DNA from: Bin87 sp965221295
GTDB taxonomy: Bacteria; Chloroflexota; Dehalococcoidia; Lucifugimonadales; UBA3495
NCBI GenBank assembly: GCA_965221295.1
Contig: OZ244879.1
Location: 1,550,001 to 1,614,000, forward strand
Direction: 5' to 3'
Length of the DNA stretch: 64,000 nt
The translations under genes were made by a program, and so were the position numbers. Every line of letters starts with the position of its first letter. Within the stretch, counting starts at the first letter, position 1. The notes beneath the pieces were generated by a model. It saw only the letters and a list, made by a program, of their open reading frames with translations. It searched no databases and was not told the DNA's origin. Positions 14,892-22,815 of this stretch are shown here, piece by piece.

Positions 14892-15890
14892 CTACTCGCC
14901 ACGGCTTCGCGGCGCCGGGCCGGAACCTCCGACTGCGCTGCCACCGCCGCCCGCGACACCGGAATTGGCGGCGGAACTCATGGCGTTGCTCGCCAGTCCC
15001 GCCGCGCCTGCCACCGCCGCCCCTGCGACACCAGCCGCTCCCGCAGCCGCAACCGCTCCACCACCTCCACCGCCCAGCATCCCGACGGCGCGGGCTGACC
15101 GGGCGATGGAGCCGGGCAGGGTCATGCCGAAGTAGAGGGTGTGGAGCCAGGCGTCGAAGGTTCCTCGCTGCCCCAGCATCGAAGGGATGCGTCCGGCCAG
15201 GTACACGAAGGCGATGGAAAGCAGTAGCTTCCAAACCATGTCCCCCGCCGGCTCGAAGGCGGCGATGTGGGCGAACTCGCCCAGGAAGCCGAAGCCCAAC
15301 GCCAAAGCCACGAGCTGCACGGCCTGTTGAAACACGGTGGTGAGGAAGGTGCGGAGCCAATGGCGGCCCCAACTGGCCGTGTGGGGCAGCATCCAGAGGC
15401 CGAGGGCGATGGGCGCCAACGCCAGCAGGATGTCGATCAACGCCAGGCGCAGGACCATCTGCACCAGCAGGTAGAGGACGAAGAAGCCGAAAACCAGGTA
15501 GAGCAGGGCCACCAGGATGCCCAGGCCGGTGTTGGCCGAGGCCATGGCGGTGAGGAGGGAATCAAGGGGAGCGCGGGCCAGGTCGCCGGGGCTGACGCTG
15601 AGTTCGGAAGCGACGAATCCCGACACGGCGTCGGCGATGTCGATGATCAGGGCGCACCACCAGAGCGAGGACACGGCGGCGGTGAGGCCCAGCGCCAGGC
15701 GGGGAACCAGTTCTCGCCACCCGGACTGGGATCGGCCCAGATGCTCCTCAATGATGAGGGACAGGCCCATCCAGCCGATGATGACGGCGAGAGCCGCTGA
15801 CGTTACGGCCCAGACTGCGATCCAGGCCTGGCGCACCAGTTCGTGGTCGTAGGTGAGGTTCGGAGGGGTTCCGGTGAGGATGTCTCCCAT
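14892..15890 (-). CDS. VirB6/TrbL-like polytopic channel protein
   Basis: A 332-residue protein; the ATG at 15890 (MGDILTGTPPNL) is chosen because the longer frame upstream is the antisense-phase reading of another gene. It has about six to seven membrane segments, including WIAVWAVTSAALAVIIGWMG, LVALLYLVFGFFVLYLLVQM and LLLSIAFVYLAGRI. The tail is Gly/Ala-rich (GGGGGGAVAAAGAAGVAGAA...). VirB6/TrbL proteins form the inner-membrane channel for DNA transfer. Five bases separate it from the preceding exported protein, consistent with one operon. Confidence 0.78.
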   Translation of the reverse strand: MGDILTGTPPNLTYDHELVRQAWIAVWAVTSAALAVIIGWMGLSLIIEEHLGRSQSGWRELVPRLALGLTAAVSSLWWCALIIDIADAVSGFVASELSVSPGDLARAPLDSLLTAMASANTGLGILVALLYLVFGFFVLYLLVQMVLRLALIDILLALAPIALGLWMLPHTASWGRHWLRTFLTTVFQQAVQLVALALGFGFLGEFAHIAAFEPAGDMVWKLLLSIAFVYLAGRIPSMLGQRGTFDAWLHTLYFGMTLPGSIARSARAVGMLGGGGGGAVAAAGAAGVAGAAVAGAAGLASNAMSSAANSGVAGGGGSAVGGSGPAPRSRGE

Positions 15891-15895
15891 GTGGG

Positions 15896-16492
15896 CTACC
15901 CTCCCCGGCAGTTGGCGGCGTCCTGGCCGCCGGAGATGCGGACAATCACGCCGCACAACGCTCCGTGGACTCCCTCGACCACCCAGCGGGAGGCGGCCCG
16001 GCCCCAACGGTCGGGCTGGAGCGCGCCCAGCACCCGGTCCCAGAGGCCGGTGGGCTGATGGACGGGAATCACGGCGTAGAAGTCGTGGGGTTCGCCGCCC
16101 GAAACGGACGCCAGCATCACCAGCAGGTAAACCCGCTCCGGGTCCAGGTCGGGCTGGTCGTTGAGGGCTGGATACTCGAAGGTGTACTCCCAGCCGTGGT
16201 TGAGCCGTTTCTCGCCGCCAACCACCCGGTAAATGGCGGTGAGCCAGTCGCCGGTGTCGGCGTCGCGTATGCCGTAGGTCAGGGTGTCGAGCTGATGGGA
16301 GAACACCGGCCGGGCGATGAAGTCGCCGTCCTTGCGCCGCTCCACCAAGCTCAGGTGGTCGTTGACCAACGTCAGGCCATCGCCCGTTCCCTGGGCCAAC
16401 GCCGCGCCAACCGGAATCGCCAACAGCGTCGCCACCAGCAGGGCGACGGACAATGCCAGCATCAGCCGCATTTTTCTGGGAATTGAGACCAT
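15896..16492 (-). CDS. Exported protein, first gene of the conjugation operon
   Basis: A 198-residue protein starting at ATG 16492 behind GAGGAGG. Residues 1-34 are a signal peptide or anchor (MRLMLALSVALLVATLLA, then IPVGAALAQG). The mature part has beta-rich segments (TLTYGIRDADTGDWLTAIYR) and a C-terminal pair of Cys (GALCGVIVRI, DAANCRGG). No known domain is recognised. Its position at the head of the leftward type IV secretion operon suggests an extracytoplasmic component of the apparatus, or a surface or exclusion factor. Confidence 0.6.
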   Translation of the reverse strand: MVSIPRKMRLMLALSVALLVATLLAIPVGAALAQGTGDGLTLVNDHLSLVERRKDGDFIARPVFSHQLDTLTYGIRDADTGDWLTAIYRVVGGEKRLNHGWEYTFEYPALNDQPDLDPERVYLLVMLASVSGGEPHDFYAVIPVHQPTGLWDRVLGALQPDRWGRAASRWVVEGVHGALCGVIVRISGGQDAANCRGG

Positions 16493-16555
16493 CGTTCCTC
16501 CTCGTCTGGCAGAACATTTGCGCTATCCAGAGTGTGGAAGAACGGGCCGGCGGGG

Positions 16556-16578
16556 GTAATCCCCTCCAAAGGGATTAC
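16556..16578. promoter_or_regulatory. Palindromic operator upstream of the conjugation operon
   Basis: Perfect 8-bp arms GTAATCCC (16556-16563) and GGGATTAC (16571-16578) separated by 7 bp, located 64-87 bp upstream of the first operon ATG. It matches the operator at 4030-4051 (consensus GTAAyCCC, 6-7 bp, GGGrTTAC), and both are followed on the minus strand by CCCCCG. A common regulator for the integrase region and the transfer genes is the simplest reading. Confidence 0.65.
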
Positions 16579-16582
16579 ATTC

Positions 16583-16609
16583 GTGTAACCGCTTTGAAGG
16601 GGCTTACAC
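16583..16609. promoter_or_regulatory. Second, imperfect operator copy
   Basis: GTGTAACCGCTT and AAGGGGCTTACAC form an imperfect palindrome with outer arms GTGTAA (16583-16588) and TTACAC (16604-16609). It lies 4 bp beyond the first operator and carries the same GGTTACACGAATG flank (read on the minus strand) as the integrase-side site. Two adjacent sites suggest co-operative binding. Confidence 0.5.
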
Positions 16610-16658
16610 GGCGGGTCGGCCCCGTGATGTCATTGGGCTGTACAGAGGTTTGACTTTC

Positions 16659-16798
16659 TTGCATTTTGCATATCGGGCTGTTTCCGTACTTGGAATCGCC
16701 TCTGGAACTCCCCTACAGGACCAATTCGGGGAAGGAATTTGGTCTAGGGCCAGTTCCGCGAGCGAGGGTGAATTCGTAGCTGGCTAATGCAAAATGCA
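16659..16798. repeat. Inverted TGCATTTTGCAT repeats ahead of the 16.9-kb regulator
   Basis: TTGCATTTTGCAT (16659-16671) and its exact reverse complement ATGCAAAATGCA (16787-16798) flank the region upstream of the regulator gene at 16855. Each copy is itself close to a TGCA-centred palindrome. Similar TGCAAT motifs lie upstream of the homologous regulator at 59181, so autoregulation is likely. The 362-bp gap 16493-16854 contains these and the two operators above, and no gene. Confidence 0.5.
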
Positions 16799-16854
16799 GG
16801 CCCAGAAATTGGGTTGCAGGGGCCGAATATGCCAATTTCAAAGGAGGCAGATCC

Positions 16855-17574
16855 ATGAATCAGAGCAGCCAGAAGCCCCAGGACGGTGACGACGGCGAAG
16901 TCCGTCATCAACATCTACGGGCGTTGCTGGAAGATATGGTTGCTAGGAAGGGCCGGGCTGAGGCGGCCCGTGAGCTGGGCTTGGATCAACGCACGGTGTC
17001 GGCCTGTCTGGAGGGCGACGGCCTGTCCTTGCGGGTGCGTAAGGCCCTGGAGCGGGCGTTGCGGGAGGACGGGGAGAGGGACCGACTGCGGCGGCGCAAC
17101 CGGGCGTTGGAGCGGCAGGTCGGGGAGTTGAAGGAGGAACTTCGGGAACTGCGTCTGGCGGAGACTGCCCGCCGGGAGCCGGAACCGGCCCCTGCCGTCG
17201 AGCCTCCACCGCGTCATCGAGAGGTGGCGAGCCGGTTGCCGGCGCCGGGGGACCCGGAAGCCTACGGCCCGGCCTGGCCCCTGGTGGAGGAGTGGCGGCG
17301 GCTCTGGGCAGGCCACGATGTTCGAGGCCGGGGTCTGGCCTGGCTGGAGACGCGGGAGCGCATCCTGGACTTGGAGGTGTTACTGATCACCGAACACGGG
17401 CTGACCCTCCCGCCGGAGGTGGAGCCGCTGCGCGGCCTGTGGCGCAGCAGCCAGCTGAACTGGCGGAGAGAGGCCCTACGGGAGGTCCGCCGGTCGCTGG
17501 CCCGCCGGTGGCCCTTGCTGATTGTGCGGGACTCTTGGCGAGGGTTGCGGCGGTGGTTGAGGGGCCGGCTTTAG
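16855..17574 (+). CDS. HTH/coiled-coil regulator of the element
   Basis: A 239-residue protein with AAAGGAGG before the ATG. Residues about 22-70 are a helix-turn-helix (MVARKGRAEAARELGLDQ, then RTVSACLEGDGLSLRVRK). A charged coiled coil follows (DRLRRRNRALERQVGELKEE, then LRELRLAE). The C-terminal domain contains LVEEWRRLWAGHD and many Trp and Arg (RDSWRGLRRWLRGRL). It is divergent from the conjugation operon, with operators and TGCA repeats between. A shorter homologue with the same HTH (RRGRVPAAEVLGVNYRTVAR) occurs at 58414-59181 in the neighbouring element. It probably regulates transfer genes; no family name is known to me. Confidence 0.7.
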   Translation: MNQSSQKPQDGDDGEVRHQHLRALLEDMVARKGRAEAARELGLDQRTVSACLEGDGLSLRVRKALERALREDGERDRLRRRNRALERQVGELKEELRELRLAETARREPEPAPAVEPPPRHREVASRLPAPGDPEAYGPAWPLVEEWRRLWAGHDVRGRGLAWLETRERILDLEVLLITEHGLTLPPEVEPLRGLWRSSQLNWRREALREVRRSLARRWPLLIVRDSWRGLRRWLRGRL

Positions 17575-18211
17575 CAACGGGAATAGCCCGGCGCCCAGGG
17601 CCGCTTAGGGTTTTGCTCAACTTTTCAGTAACTTGTCCGCAAGAAGATCTCATACTTTGGGCCGGAAGGCCCAGAAACCCTTCCATTGACTCGGATGTTC
17701 GCAGATAATCAATTCAGTTTCTGGCTTTTTCCAGCGTTTCCTGCCTAGAAACCTGGAGGATTCCCCGTCCCACGAATTCGGGACCGGCGGCTTGGGATCG
17801 AGCCTTGCTCTCCCAGTCGCTACCCAGGGATCAGGACAACCGGGATCGAGCTTTGCTCTCCCCTAGTCCGGCCCAGCGGGACAAACGTCAGCCTGCGCGT
17901 GAAGCGGTCCACGGGGTCGAGCGTTGCTCCTCCGGGGACTGGCATCGAAGTGGGCAAGGCATCTCTCTTGGGCAGAGCGCGTCTCTCACGTGCCGCCCGT
18001 CCATAACCGCCTTGACCGGAGCAGCCCAAGCGTCCGGTCGGTTCCCCATGCCTGCGGCAGTCCCTCGAAGTCCGGCGCTTCAGGGGCCGACTGCGCCTAT
18101 TTCCCTCTGGCTTTCTTACTCTCCGACTCCGGCATCCAACCAGGGGCGGAGTGCGTCTTCGGTAATCCCAATCCAATCCCAATCTCAACACCACGAATCA
18201 GGAGGTGATGA
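17575..18211. other. 637-bp gene-free region; candidate origin of transfer or replication
   Basis: There is no convincing coding sequence. It holds three imperfect direct repeats of the type GGGATCGAGCnTTGCTCTCC at 17794-17814, 17842-17862 and 17913-17933. Each contains the small hairpin GAGC-nTT-GCTC. A further inverted repeat (GACCGGA ... TCCGGTC) lies near 18012-18040, and an A/C-rich leader (AATCCCAATCC repeats) precedes the next ribosome site. Iterated hairpin repeats next to a primase cluster are typical of oriT or replication origins; no nick site can be identified. Confidence 0.4.
17794..17933. repeat. Three direct repeats with internal GAGC/GCTC hairpins
   Basis: Copies at 17794-17814, 17842-17862 and 17913-17933; spacing 48 and 71 bp. 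The first two differ at one base (GAGCCTT against GAGCTTT); the third is more diverged. The stem of each is GAGC/GCTC with a 3-nt loop. Confidence 0.6.
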
Positions 18212-18679
18212 ATGACAACAGCGATATTGCAAGACACCACGGCGACCATAGCGAACCCGCCCACGCTGGAGGAACTGGTTGACCGGCTGCTGGCGGCGTT
18301 GCTCGGCGGTGATGCAGTCCCGGAAGCCAACAGCGTTGCCCGAACCATCCACGAGGCCCGCGGACTACGACAGACGGGCGACCTAGACGGCGCGTTGGCC
18401 GTGCTGGTCAATGCTGAAACCGGCGCCGCTGCCGAGCCCGAGGCCCGGTGGCTCTATACCGAGTGGGCGGGGCTGGTGCGTCGGCAGTTCCCTGCTCCCG
18501 ACGTTCTGGTGTACCGGCAGGGCCTGGCGGGGGCGGCGGCTCTGATGGCGCGGGGAGGCTGCGACACTCTTGAAGTTATCTCTGTCCTGGGAATGCCTTG
18601 GCCTGCTGGCAAGGTGGTTTCCCGCCGCAGCCTTCGGGGATTGCAGCCAATGGCAAGTCAAGCTCAAGGAGGTGAATAG
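18212..18679 (+). CDS. Hypothetical protein at the head of the DNA-processing cluster
   Basis: A 155-residue acidic protein with a good AGGAGG ribosome site. No domain is recognised. Residues about 15-75 look helical and Ala/Leu-rich (LEELVDRLLAALLGGD, ARTIHEARGLRQTGDLDGAL), resembling a TPR-like helical pair. The C-terminal part includes RWLYTEWAGLVRRQF. Its stop lies four bases before the primase ATG, so the two are probably co-expressed. Confidence 0.6.
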   Translation: MTTAILQDTTATIANPPTLEELVDRLLAALLGGDAVPEANSVARTIHEARGLRQTGDLDGALAVLVNAETGAAAEPEARWLYTEWAGLVRRQFPAPDVLVYRQGLAGAAALMARGGCDTLEVISVLGMPWPAGKVVSRRSLRGLQPMASQAQGGE

Positions 18680-18683
18680 CAAC

Positions 18684-19742
18684 ATGGCAACAGCAACAGC
18701 GACCAGGGACAGAGTGGACATCCCGGCGCTCAAGGCTCGCCATCCTCTGGCCGAAGTGGTCGAGGCTGCCGGAGTAGTTCTTCACGGCAAGGGCCGGGTT
18801 CGCCAGGGCGTCTGCCCGTTCCACGACGAAGCCGAGGGTAGCTTCACGGTGTACGGCGACTCGCAGAGGTTCTACTGCTTTGGGTGTGGTGCAGGCGGCG
18901 ACGTGCTGGACTTCGTGAGGAGGATGGACCAGCTCAGCCTTCCCGAAGCCATTCGGCGGTTGGACCAAGACGGGACCGTTGTCCGGCCAGTAGGTGGTCC
19001 GGTAGGAAGCGGCCAACCGGCGTCCGCAGGCCCTCCGGTCCGGGACCCGGCACTGCTCACGGCGGCGGCTAGGATCTACGCTGGGCAGCTGGCCGTCAGC
19101 CGGGAGGCGCGGGACTACCTGGCGTCTCGCGGCATCGGGGCCGACGCCGCTCGGCGTTTGGGACTGGGCTACGCGACTGGTCGTGGTCTGCGGGAACATC
19201 TGCAAGCACAGGGCTTCGACTGCGACCGCCAACGGTACTCAGGCCTGTTCACCGAGGGTGGCGCGGAGCGGTTCGGCGGCATGGTGGTGGTTCCCGACAC
19301 GGCTTTCGGTCTGGTTCGCTGGATGGTTGGCCGCGCCATCGCGCCCGATGCCAAGCCTCGGTTTCAAGCATTGCCCGGGCCAAAACCAGTGCTGGGATTG
19401 GGACGGCTCGGGCCAGTGCAGTCTTGGGTGATCCTGACCGAGGGCGTCTTCGACTACCTCACGCTGGCAGGCTGGGGCTACCCCGCTGTAGCCGCGCTGG
19501 GAACACAGGGATTGGAGCGGGTGGCGGAATCGCTGAAGGGTTGCCCCAGGGTCTTCCTCGCCTTCGACAACGACGAAGCTGGGAAGTCGGCGGCCCAGGA
19601 ACTCAAGCATTTTCTGGGGCGACGGGCCGCCGTGGTTCGCCTGCCAGAAGGCATGGGCGACGTGGCTGACCTTGCTTCCCTGCCCGACGGCCAGAAGCTG
19701 TTCGGATGGATGCTGGTGCGGTCCGCCCGTACCGTCCGGTAA
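18684..19742 (+). CDS. DnaG-type primase with CHC2 zinc finger and Toprim domain
   Basis: A 352-residue protein; ATG 18684 (MATATATRDRVDIPALK) follows AGGAGG. The N-terminal CHC2 zinc finger is complete (CPFHDEAEGSFTVYGD ... RFYCFGCGAGGDVLDFV). A primase core comes next (YLASRGIGADAARRLGLGYA), then a Toprim domain with LTEGVFDYLTLA and AFDNDEAGK, which carry the metal-binding Glu and Asp residues. It is about 60% of the length of chromosomal DnaG, lacking the C-terminal helicase-binding domain, as usual for element-borne primases. It should prime the complementary strand after transfer or during element replication. Confidence 0.9.
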   Translation: MATATATRDRVDIPALKARHPLAEVVEAAGVVLHGKGRVRQGVCPFHDEAEGSFTVYGDSQRFYCFGCGAGGDVLDFVRRMDQLSLPEAIRRLDQDGTVVRPVGGPVGSGQPASAGPPVRDPALLTAAARIYAGQLAVSREARDYLASRGIGADAARRLGLGYATGRGLREHLQAQGFDCDRQRYSGLFTEGGAERFGGMVVVPDTAFGLVRWMVGRAIAPDAKPRFQALPGPKPVLGLGRLGPVQSWVILTEGVFDYLTLAGWGYPAVAALGTQGLERVAESLKGCPRVFLAFDNDEAGKSAAQELKHFLGRRAAVVRLPEGMGDVADLASLPDGQKLFGWMLVRSARTVR

Positions 19743-19767
19743 TCCCGTTCCACATTCTCTTCCTACT

Positions 19768-19798
19768 GGCCCGCCCCAGCCGGCGGGCCTTCGCTTTT
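19768..19798 (+). terminator. Rho-independent-type terminator after the primase gene
   Basis: Stem GGCCCGCC (19768-19775) / GGCGGGCC (19782-19789) with loop CCAGCC, followed by TTCGCTTTT. It is placed 25 bp after the primase stop codon. Confidence 0.75.
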
Positions 19799-19880
19799 GT
19801 CGCACCCCAAGTGCGCATACGGCTCTCCTCAACGGAAGCCGCCAACGTTATCACCATCTCAAGGACAAAGGAGCAATCTC

Positions 19881-20681
19881 ATGGCAACGCACAACGGCAA
19901 CGGACACCATCCCGACGGGGCCTATTCCAACGGCAAGGGCAATGGCCACTCGGCCAGTCTCGGCCATGACATCCTCTGGGACGGCCTGCCGCCCTCGGTG
20001 GTCAGCGAGTTGAGGAAGCCTCTGGACCCGGTGCTGGTCTCTCAGCGCAAGGGCCGGGGCGGGCGCAGCTACGACTACCTGGAAGGCCACACCGTTATCG
20101 ACCAAGCCAACGCCATCTTCGGCTTCGGCGGCTGGGGCTACGAGTTGGCCGGCGACGTGACCATCCGCCGCATCGAGAGCGTCAACGCCAAGACCGGCGA
20201 GGTCAAGGTCTCCTTCGCCTACTCCGCGCCGGTGCGGGTCAGCGTTAACGGGGCGCCGGCCCGTACAGACCTGGGGTTCCACATCGTCGCCGAGGACACG
20301 CCGGAGGGCCATGAGACGGCGGCCAAAGGCGCGGTCACCGACGGCCTGAAGCGGGCCCTGCGAACCTTCGGCCAACGCTTCGGCAACGGCCTCTATGCTG
20401 ACCAGCCTGCGGGTAGCGCAAGGGCCAGGTCGCAGGCGACCAGCAAATCACCACGCCAGGTTCCGCCGGGACCGGACGACGGTTACCTCCAGCAGCTCCG
20501 CTCCAAGCTCATCGAGCTGGGCGCGGCCCAGGGCTTCGACGAGGCGCAGGTTCGGGCGGCCGTCAAGAAACAGACCGGCAAGGACCTGGACGACCTGACC
20601 GGCGCCGCCCTCAAGCCCCTGGTTGACGCCGCCTCCCGCAAGGTTGAGGCGGGCAAGAACGGCGGAACCAACGGCAACTAA
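19881..20681 (+). CDS. Rad52/Rad22-family single-strand annealing protein
   Basis: A 266-residue protein from ATG 19881 behind AAAGGAG. Residues about 45-175 carry the Rad52-type core: SQRKGRGGRSYDYLEGHTVI, DQANAIFGFGGWGYEL, then ETAAKGAVTDGLKRALRTFG with QRFGNGLY. Such proteins anneal complementary single strands and are common recombinases of phages and ICEs. A Pro/Ser linker leads to a C-terminal helical domain (LRSKLIELGAAQGFDEAQV). The gene lies in a cluster with an exonuclease, SSB and RadC, consistent with a phage-style annealing pathway. Confidence 0.85.
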   Translation: MATHNGNGHHPDGAYSNGKGNGHSASLGHDILWDGLPPSVVSELRKPLDPVLVSQRKGRGGRSYDYLEGHTVIDQANAIFGFGGWGYELAGDVTIRRIESVNAKTGEVKVSFAYSAPVRVSVNGAPARTDLGFHIVAEDTPEGHETAAKGAVTDGLKRALRTFGQRFGNGLYADQPAGSARARSQATSKSPRQVPPGPDDGYLQQLRSKLIELGAAQGFDEAQVRAAVKKQTGKDLDDLTGAALKPLVDAASRKVEAGKNGGTNGN

Positions 20682-20698
20682 CAAAGGAGGAAACCCGT

Positions 20699-21034
20699 AT
20701 GAACGAAACCACCATCCATACCCCATGGGGTTGGACCGATTACATGGAGGAACTGGGCGAGGGAATCTGGCGGGTGTTCACGCCCAGCCACGGCGGACTG
20801 ATGCTCGGCGAAGAGCGGTGGGCGGAACTGCCCCAGGAAGTCCGGGACACACTGATGAACGCCACCTTCGCCGAGGAGGACTGCGAGGAACCCATTGTCC
20901 GGGTACTGCTGGGCCTGGCCGAGGAATGGGAGCGGGAACCTGCCATCGAGATCGCCCGCTTCTTCCACCGCTACGCCCCGGCGATTCCCTACCTGCACCA
21001 ACCCAGCAAGGAGGTGAAGTCCACAACAACCTAG
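20699..21034 (+). CDS. Small acidic hypothetical protein
   Basis: A 111-residue protein whose ATG follows AAAGGAGG by a few bases, 17 bp after the Rad52-like gene. It begins with HTPWGWTDYMEELGEGIWRV and FTPSHGGLMLGEERWAELP, a compact beta-rich start found in small mobile-element proteins, and ends with an acidic helix (EEWEREPAIEIARFFHRYAP). No catalytic motif. Function unknown; position suggests a partner of the annealing or exonuclease proteins. Confidence 0.6.
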   Translation: MNETTIHTPWGWTDYMEELGEGIWRVFTPSHGGLMLGEERWAELPQEVRDTLMNATFAEEDCEEPIVRVLLGLAEEWEREPAIEIARFFHRYAPAIPYLHQPSKEVKSTTT

Positions 21035-21060
21035 CGACCTTGACCAGGACTCTGGCAACA

Positions 21061-21100
21061 CGGGGCAGTCTCCGATTTGGGAGGCTGCCCCGCTTTTCGT
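21061..21100 (+). terminator. Rho-independent-type terminator
   Basis: Stem CGGGGCAG (21061-21068) / CTGCCCCG (21085-21092), partly extended by TCTCC/GGAGG, followed by CTTTTCGTT. Confidence 0.8.
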
Positions 21101-21136
21101 TCACCAATCAACCAATCCAACACGAGGAGAACCGAA

Positions 21137-22195
21137 ATGACCACGACCATGGAAATCAGGACTCAAGCCTACTCCCGCCCTGCCGCGAGCTTCGACGCCG
21201 ACGGCAACCTGGAAATCCGCGCCTCGGCGCTGGGCCACTGCCGCCGCGCCCTCTGGTACACCGCCAGCGGACAGGCCATCACCAACCCCGTCAGCGACGA
21301 ATCCCTCACCATCATGGAAGCGGGCAACGCCCTGGAGCCAGTCGTCCTGCGGGCCATGCAGCGAGCCGGTTGGGACATCACCCCCGCCGACTCTGCCCGT
21401 CCCCTACAGGTGTCGGTGTTGGCGTCGCTCAACCTGACCGTCACCGGCCATCCCGACGCCACCGGGACGCTGCCCCTGTTTGGCGGCGAAGCGGTGATCG
21501 AGGTCAAGACCCGTGGGCCGGAGGCATTCAAGCGGTGGCAAGTACTGGGCGCCGAGCGCAGCCACCCGGAGTCGGTGTGGCAGGCCGCAGCCTACACGCT
21601 GGGCGTGTTTGGCGAGATGCGGGACGCGGTGATCGCCACCCTGGACACGGGCAACCGGGCCTGGGACTACGAGGTCATACCGGCCCACCGTCTGGAACGG
21701 GCTTGGCGGGACGCCTCCGACCGGCTGGGAGAACTGGCCGATCACCTCGAACTCTACGGGCCTGACCCCAGCGTCCTGCCGGAGCGCGACTTCGACGCCA
21801 GCGACTGGCGTTGTAAGCGATGCCCCTTCCTCAACGTTTGCAATCCCGGCGACGCCTCCATAGAACCGGAACCTGTGGAGACAACCACAGACACACCGGC
21901 GCCGGTGAGCGACGACGAGGCGCGGGAGGCCCTGCGGGAGTACGAGGAGTTGCAGGACACCATCCGCGAATTCGAAGACGAAAAGCGGTGGGTTACCGAC
22001 ACGTTGCGGGCGTGGCTGTCCCAACAAGGAAAGGACAAGGCCAAGCTGGAGGGCCGCGAGAAGTCCCGAACCATCGGCATGGTCAAGTCCACTCGCTACT
22101 CGGTGGACTACAAGGGGCTCAACACCCTGCTCGACCCTCAAGCCCGGGCCGAGGTCGTCACCGAGAGGGTCTCCGAGTACCTGCGCGTCAGCTAG
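21137..22195 (+). CDS. Cas4/RecB-like PD-(D/E)XK exonuclease with Fe-S cysteines
   Basis: A 352-residue protein from ATG 21137 (MTTTMEIRTQ). The nuclease core is visible: an N-terminal Cys (ALGHCRRALWY), TGHPDATGTL, then EAVIEVKTRGPEAFKRW (the D...ExK motif), QAAAYTLGVFGEM, and the cluster CKRCPFLNVC. Four Cys in this arrangement bind a 4Fe-4S cluster in Cas4 and AddB-type nucleases. The C-terminal 130 residues are a charged coiled coil (REYEELQDTIREFEDEKRWV). It probably resects DNA ends for the Rad52-like protein. It is not the CRISPR Cas4, which is encoded at 35136-35792. Confidence 0.82.
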   Translation: MTTTMEIRTQAYSRPAASFDADGNLEIRASALGHCRRALWYTASGQAITNPVSDESLTIMEAGNALEPVVLRAMQRAGWDITPADSARPLQVSVLASLNLTVTGHPDATGTLPLFGGEAVIEVKTRGPEAFKRWQVLGAERSHPESVWQAAAYTLGVFGEMRDAVIATLDTGNRAWDYEVIPAHRLERAWRDASDRLGELADHLELYGPDPSVLPERDFDASDWRCKRCPFLNVCNPGDASIEPEPVETTTDTPAPVSDDEAREALREYEELQDTIREFEDEKRWVTDTLRAWLSQQGKDKAKLEGREKSRTIGMVKSTRYSVDYKGLNTLLDPQARAEVVTERVSEYLRVS

Positions 22196-22238
22196 ACCTT
22201 CACTCCAACCACGACGCTCCAACTCACGGAACGCACCA

Positions 22239-22273
22239 CGGGGCCAATCTCCCATAGAAGGTGAGCGGCCCCG
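22239..22273 (+). terminator. GC-rich intergenic hairpin
   Basis: Stem CGGGGCC (22239-22245) / GGCCCCG (22267-22273) between the exonuclease and ssb genes. There is no strong T-run, so termination may be weak. Its loop carries the CTCCC...GGTGAG pairing also seen in the hairpin at 22741. Confidence 0.55.
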
Positions 22274-22314
22274 CATCCTTATCCACATCACTATTGCAAC
22301 ATGGAGGAACCAAC

Positions 22315-22689
22315 ATGTCGAAGAGCATCAATCGCGTGGAACTGCTGGGGCGGCTGGGCGCCGACCCGGAGATGCGCTACACCCAGGCGGGCATGGCCGT
22401 CACCCACCTGCGACTGGCCACCGAGCGGGTGCGCAAGAACGGTGAATCCGCCACCGACTGGCACAGTGTCGTCTGCTGGGACAAGCTGGCCGAGGCCGTG
22501 AACCAGTACGTGAGCAAGGGCCAGCGCATCTACGTGTCCGGTCGGCTGGCGCAGAACTCTTGGGAGGGCGACGACGGCCAGCGCCGCTACCGCGCCGAAA
22601 TCCACGCCCAGGAGGTGGTGTTCCTGGACTCGTCCCGCTACGGCGACAGCAACACGGCACCGCAATCCGAGGACGCCTCACCCTTCTAG
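22315..22689 (+). CDS. ssb: Single-stranded DNA-binding protein
   Basis: A 124-residue OB-fold protein from ATG 22315, with GGAGG before it. The SSB signature is clear: SINRVELLGRLGADPEMRYT, VTHLRLATERV, DWHSVVCWDKLAEAVNQYVS, KGQRIYVSGRLAQNSWEGDD and YRAEIHAQEVVFLD. The C-terminus ends in an acidic, Phe-terminated tip (SEDASPF), the interaction tail used to recruit partners. It protects transferred single strands and co-operates with the annealing and primase proteins nearby. Confidence 0.95.
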   Translation: MSKSINRVELLGRLGADPEMRYTQAGMAVTHLRLATERVRKNGESATDWHSVVCWDKLAEAVNQYVSKGQRIYVSGRLAQNSWEGDDGQRRYRAEIHAQEVVFLDSSRYGDSNTAPQSEDASPF

Positions 22690-22740
22690 CCAGAATCCCA
22701 CACAACCGAATAGCGACGCCTGCCGTCAACGGGCGCACCA

Positions 22741-22784
22741 CGGGGCCGTCTCCCGATAAAAGGGAAGCGGCCCCGCTCTCGTTT
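22741..22784 (+). terminator. Rho-independent-type terminator after ssb
   Basis: Stem CGGGGCCG (22741-22748) / CGGCCCCG (22768-22775), extended by CTCCC/GGGAAG pairing, followed by CTCTCGTTT. Confidence 0.75.
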
Positions 22785-22815
22785 ACCACAACCCGCACGT
22801 CAAAGGAGACCGCAA

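Noticed and set aside
15891..16517. The upstream part of the 541-codon frame containing the VirB6-like gene
   Set aside because: It is an out-of-phase reading of the exported protein gene; the ATG at 15890 is the plausible start.
21137..22195. The possibility that the PD-(D/E)XK nuclease is a second CRISPR Cas4
   Set aside because: It lies in the SSB/Rad52 cluster, 13 kb from the cas genes, and has a long coiled-coil C-terminus; the true cas4 is in the cas operon.
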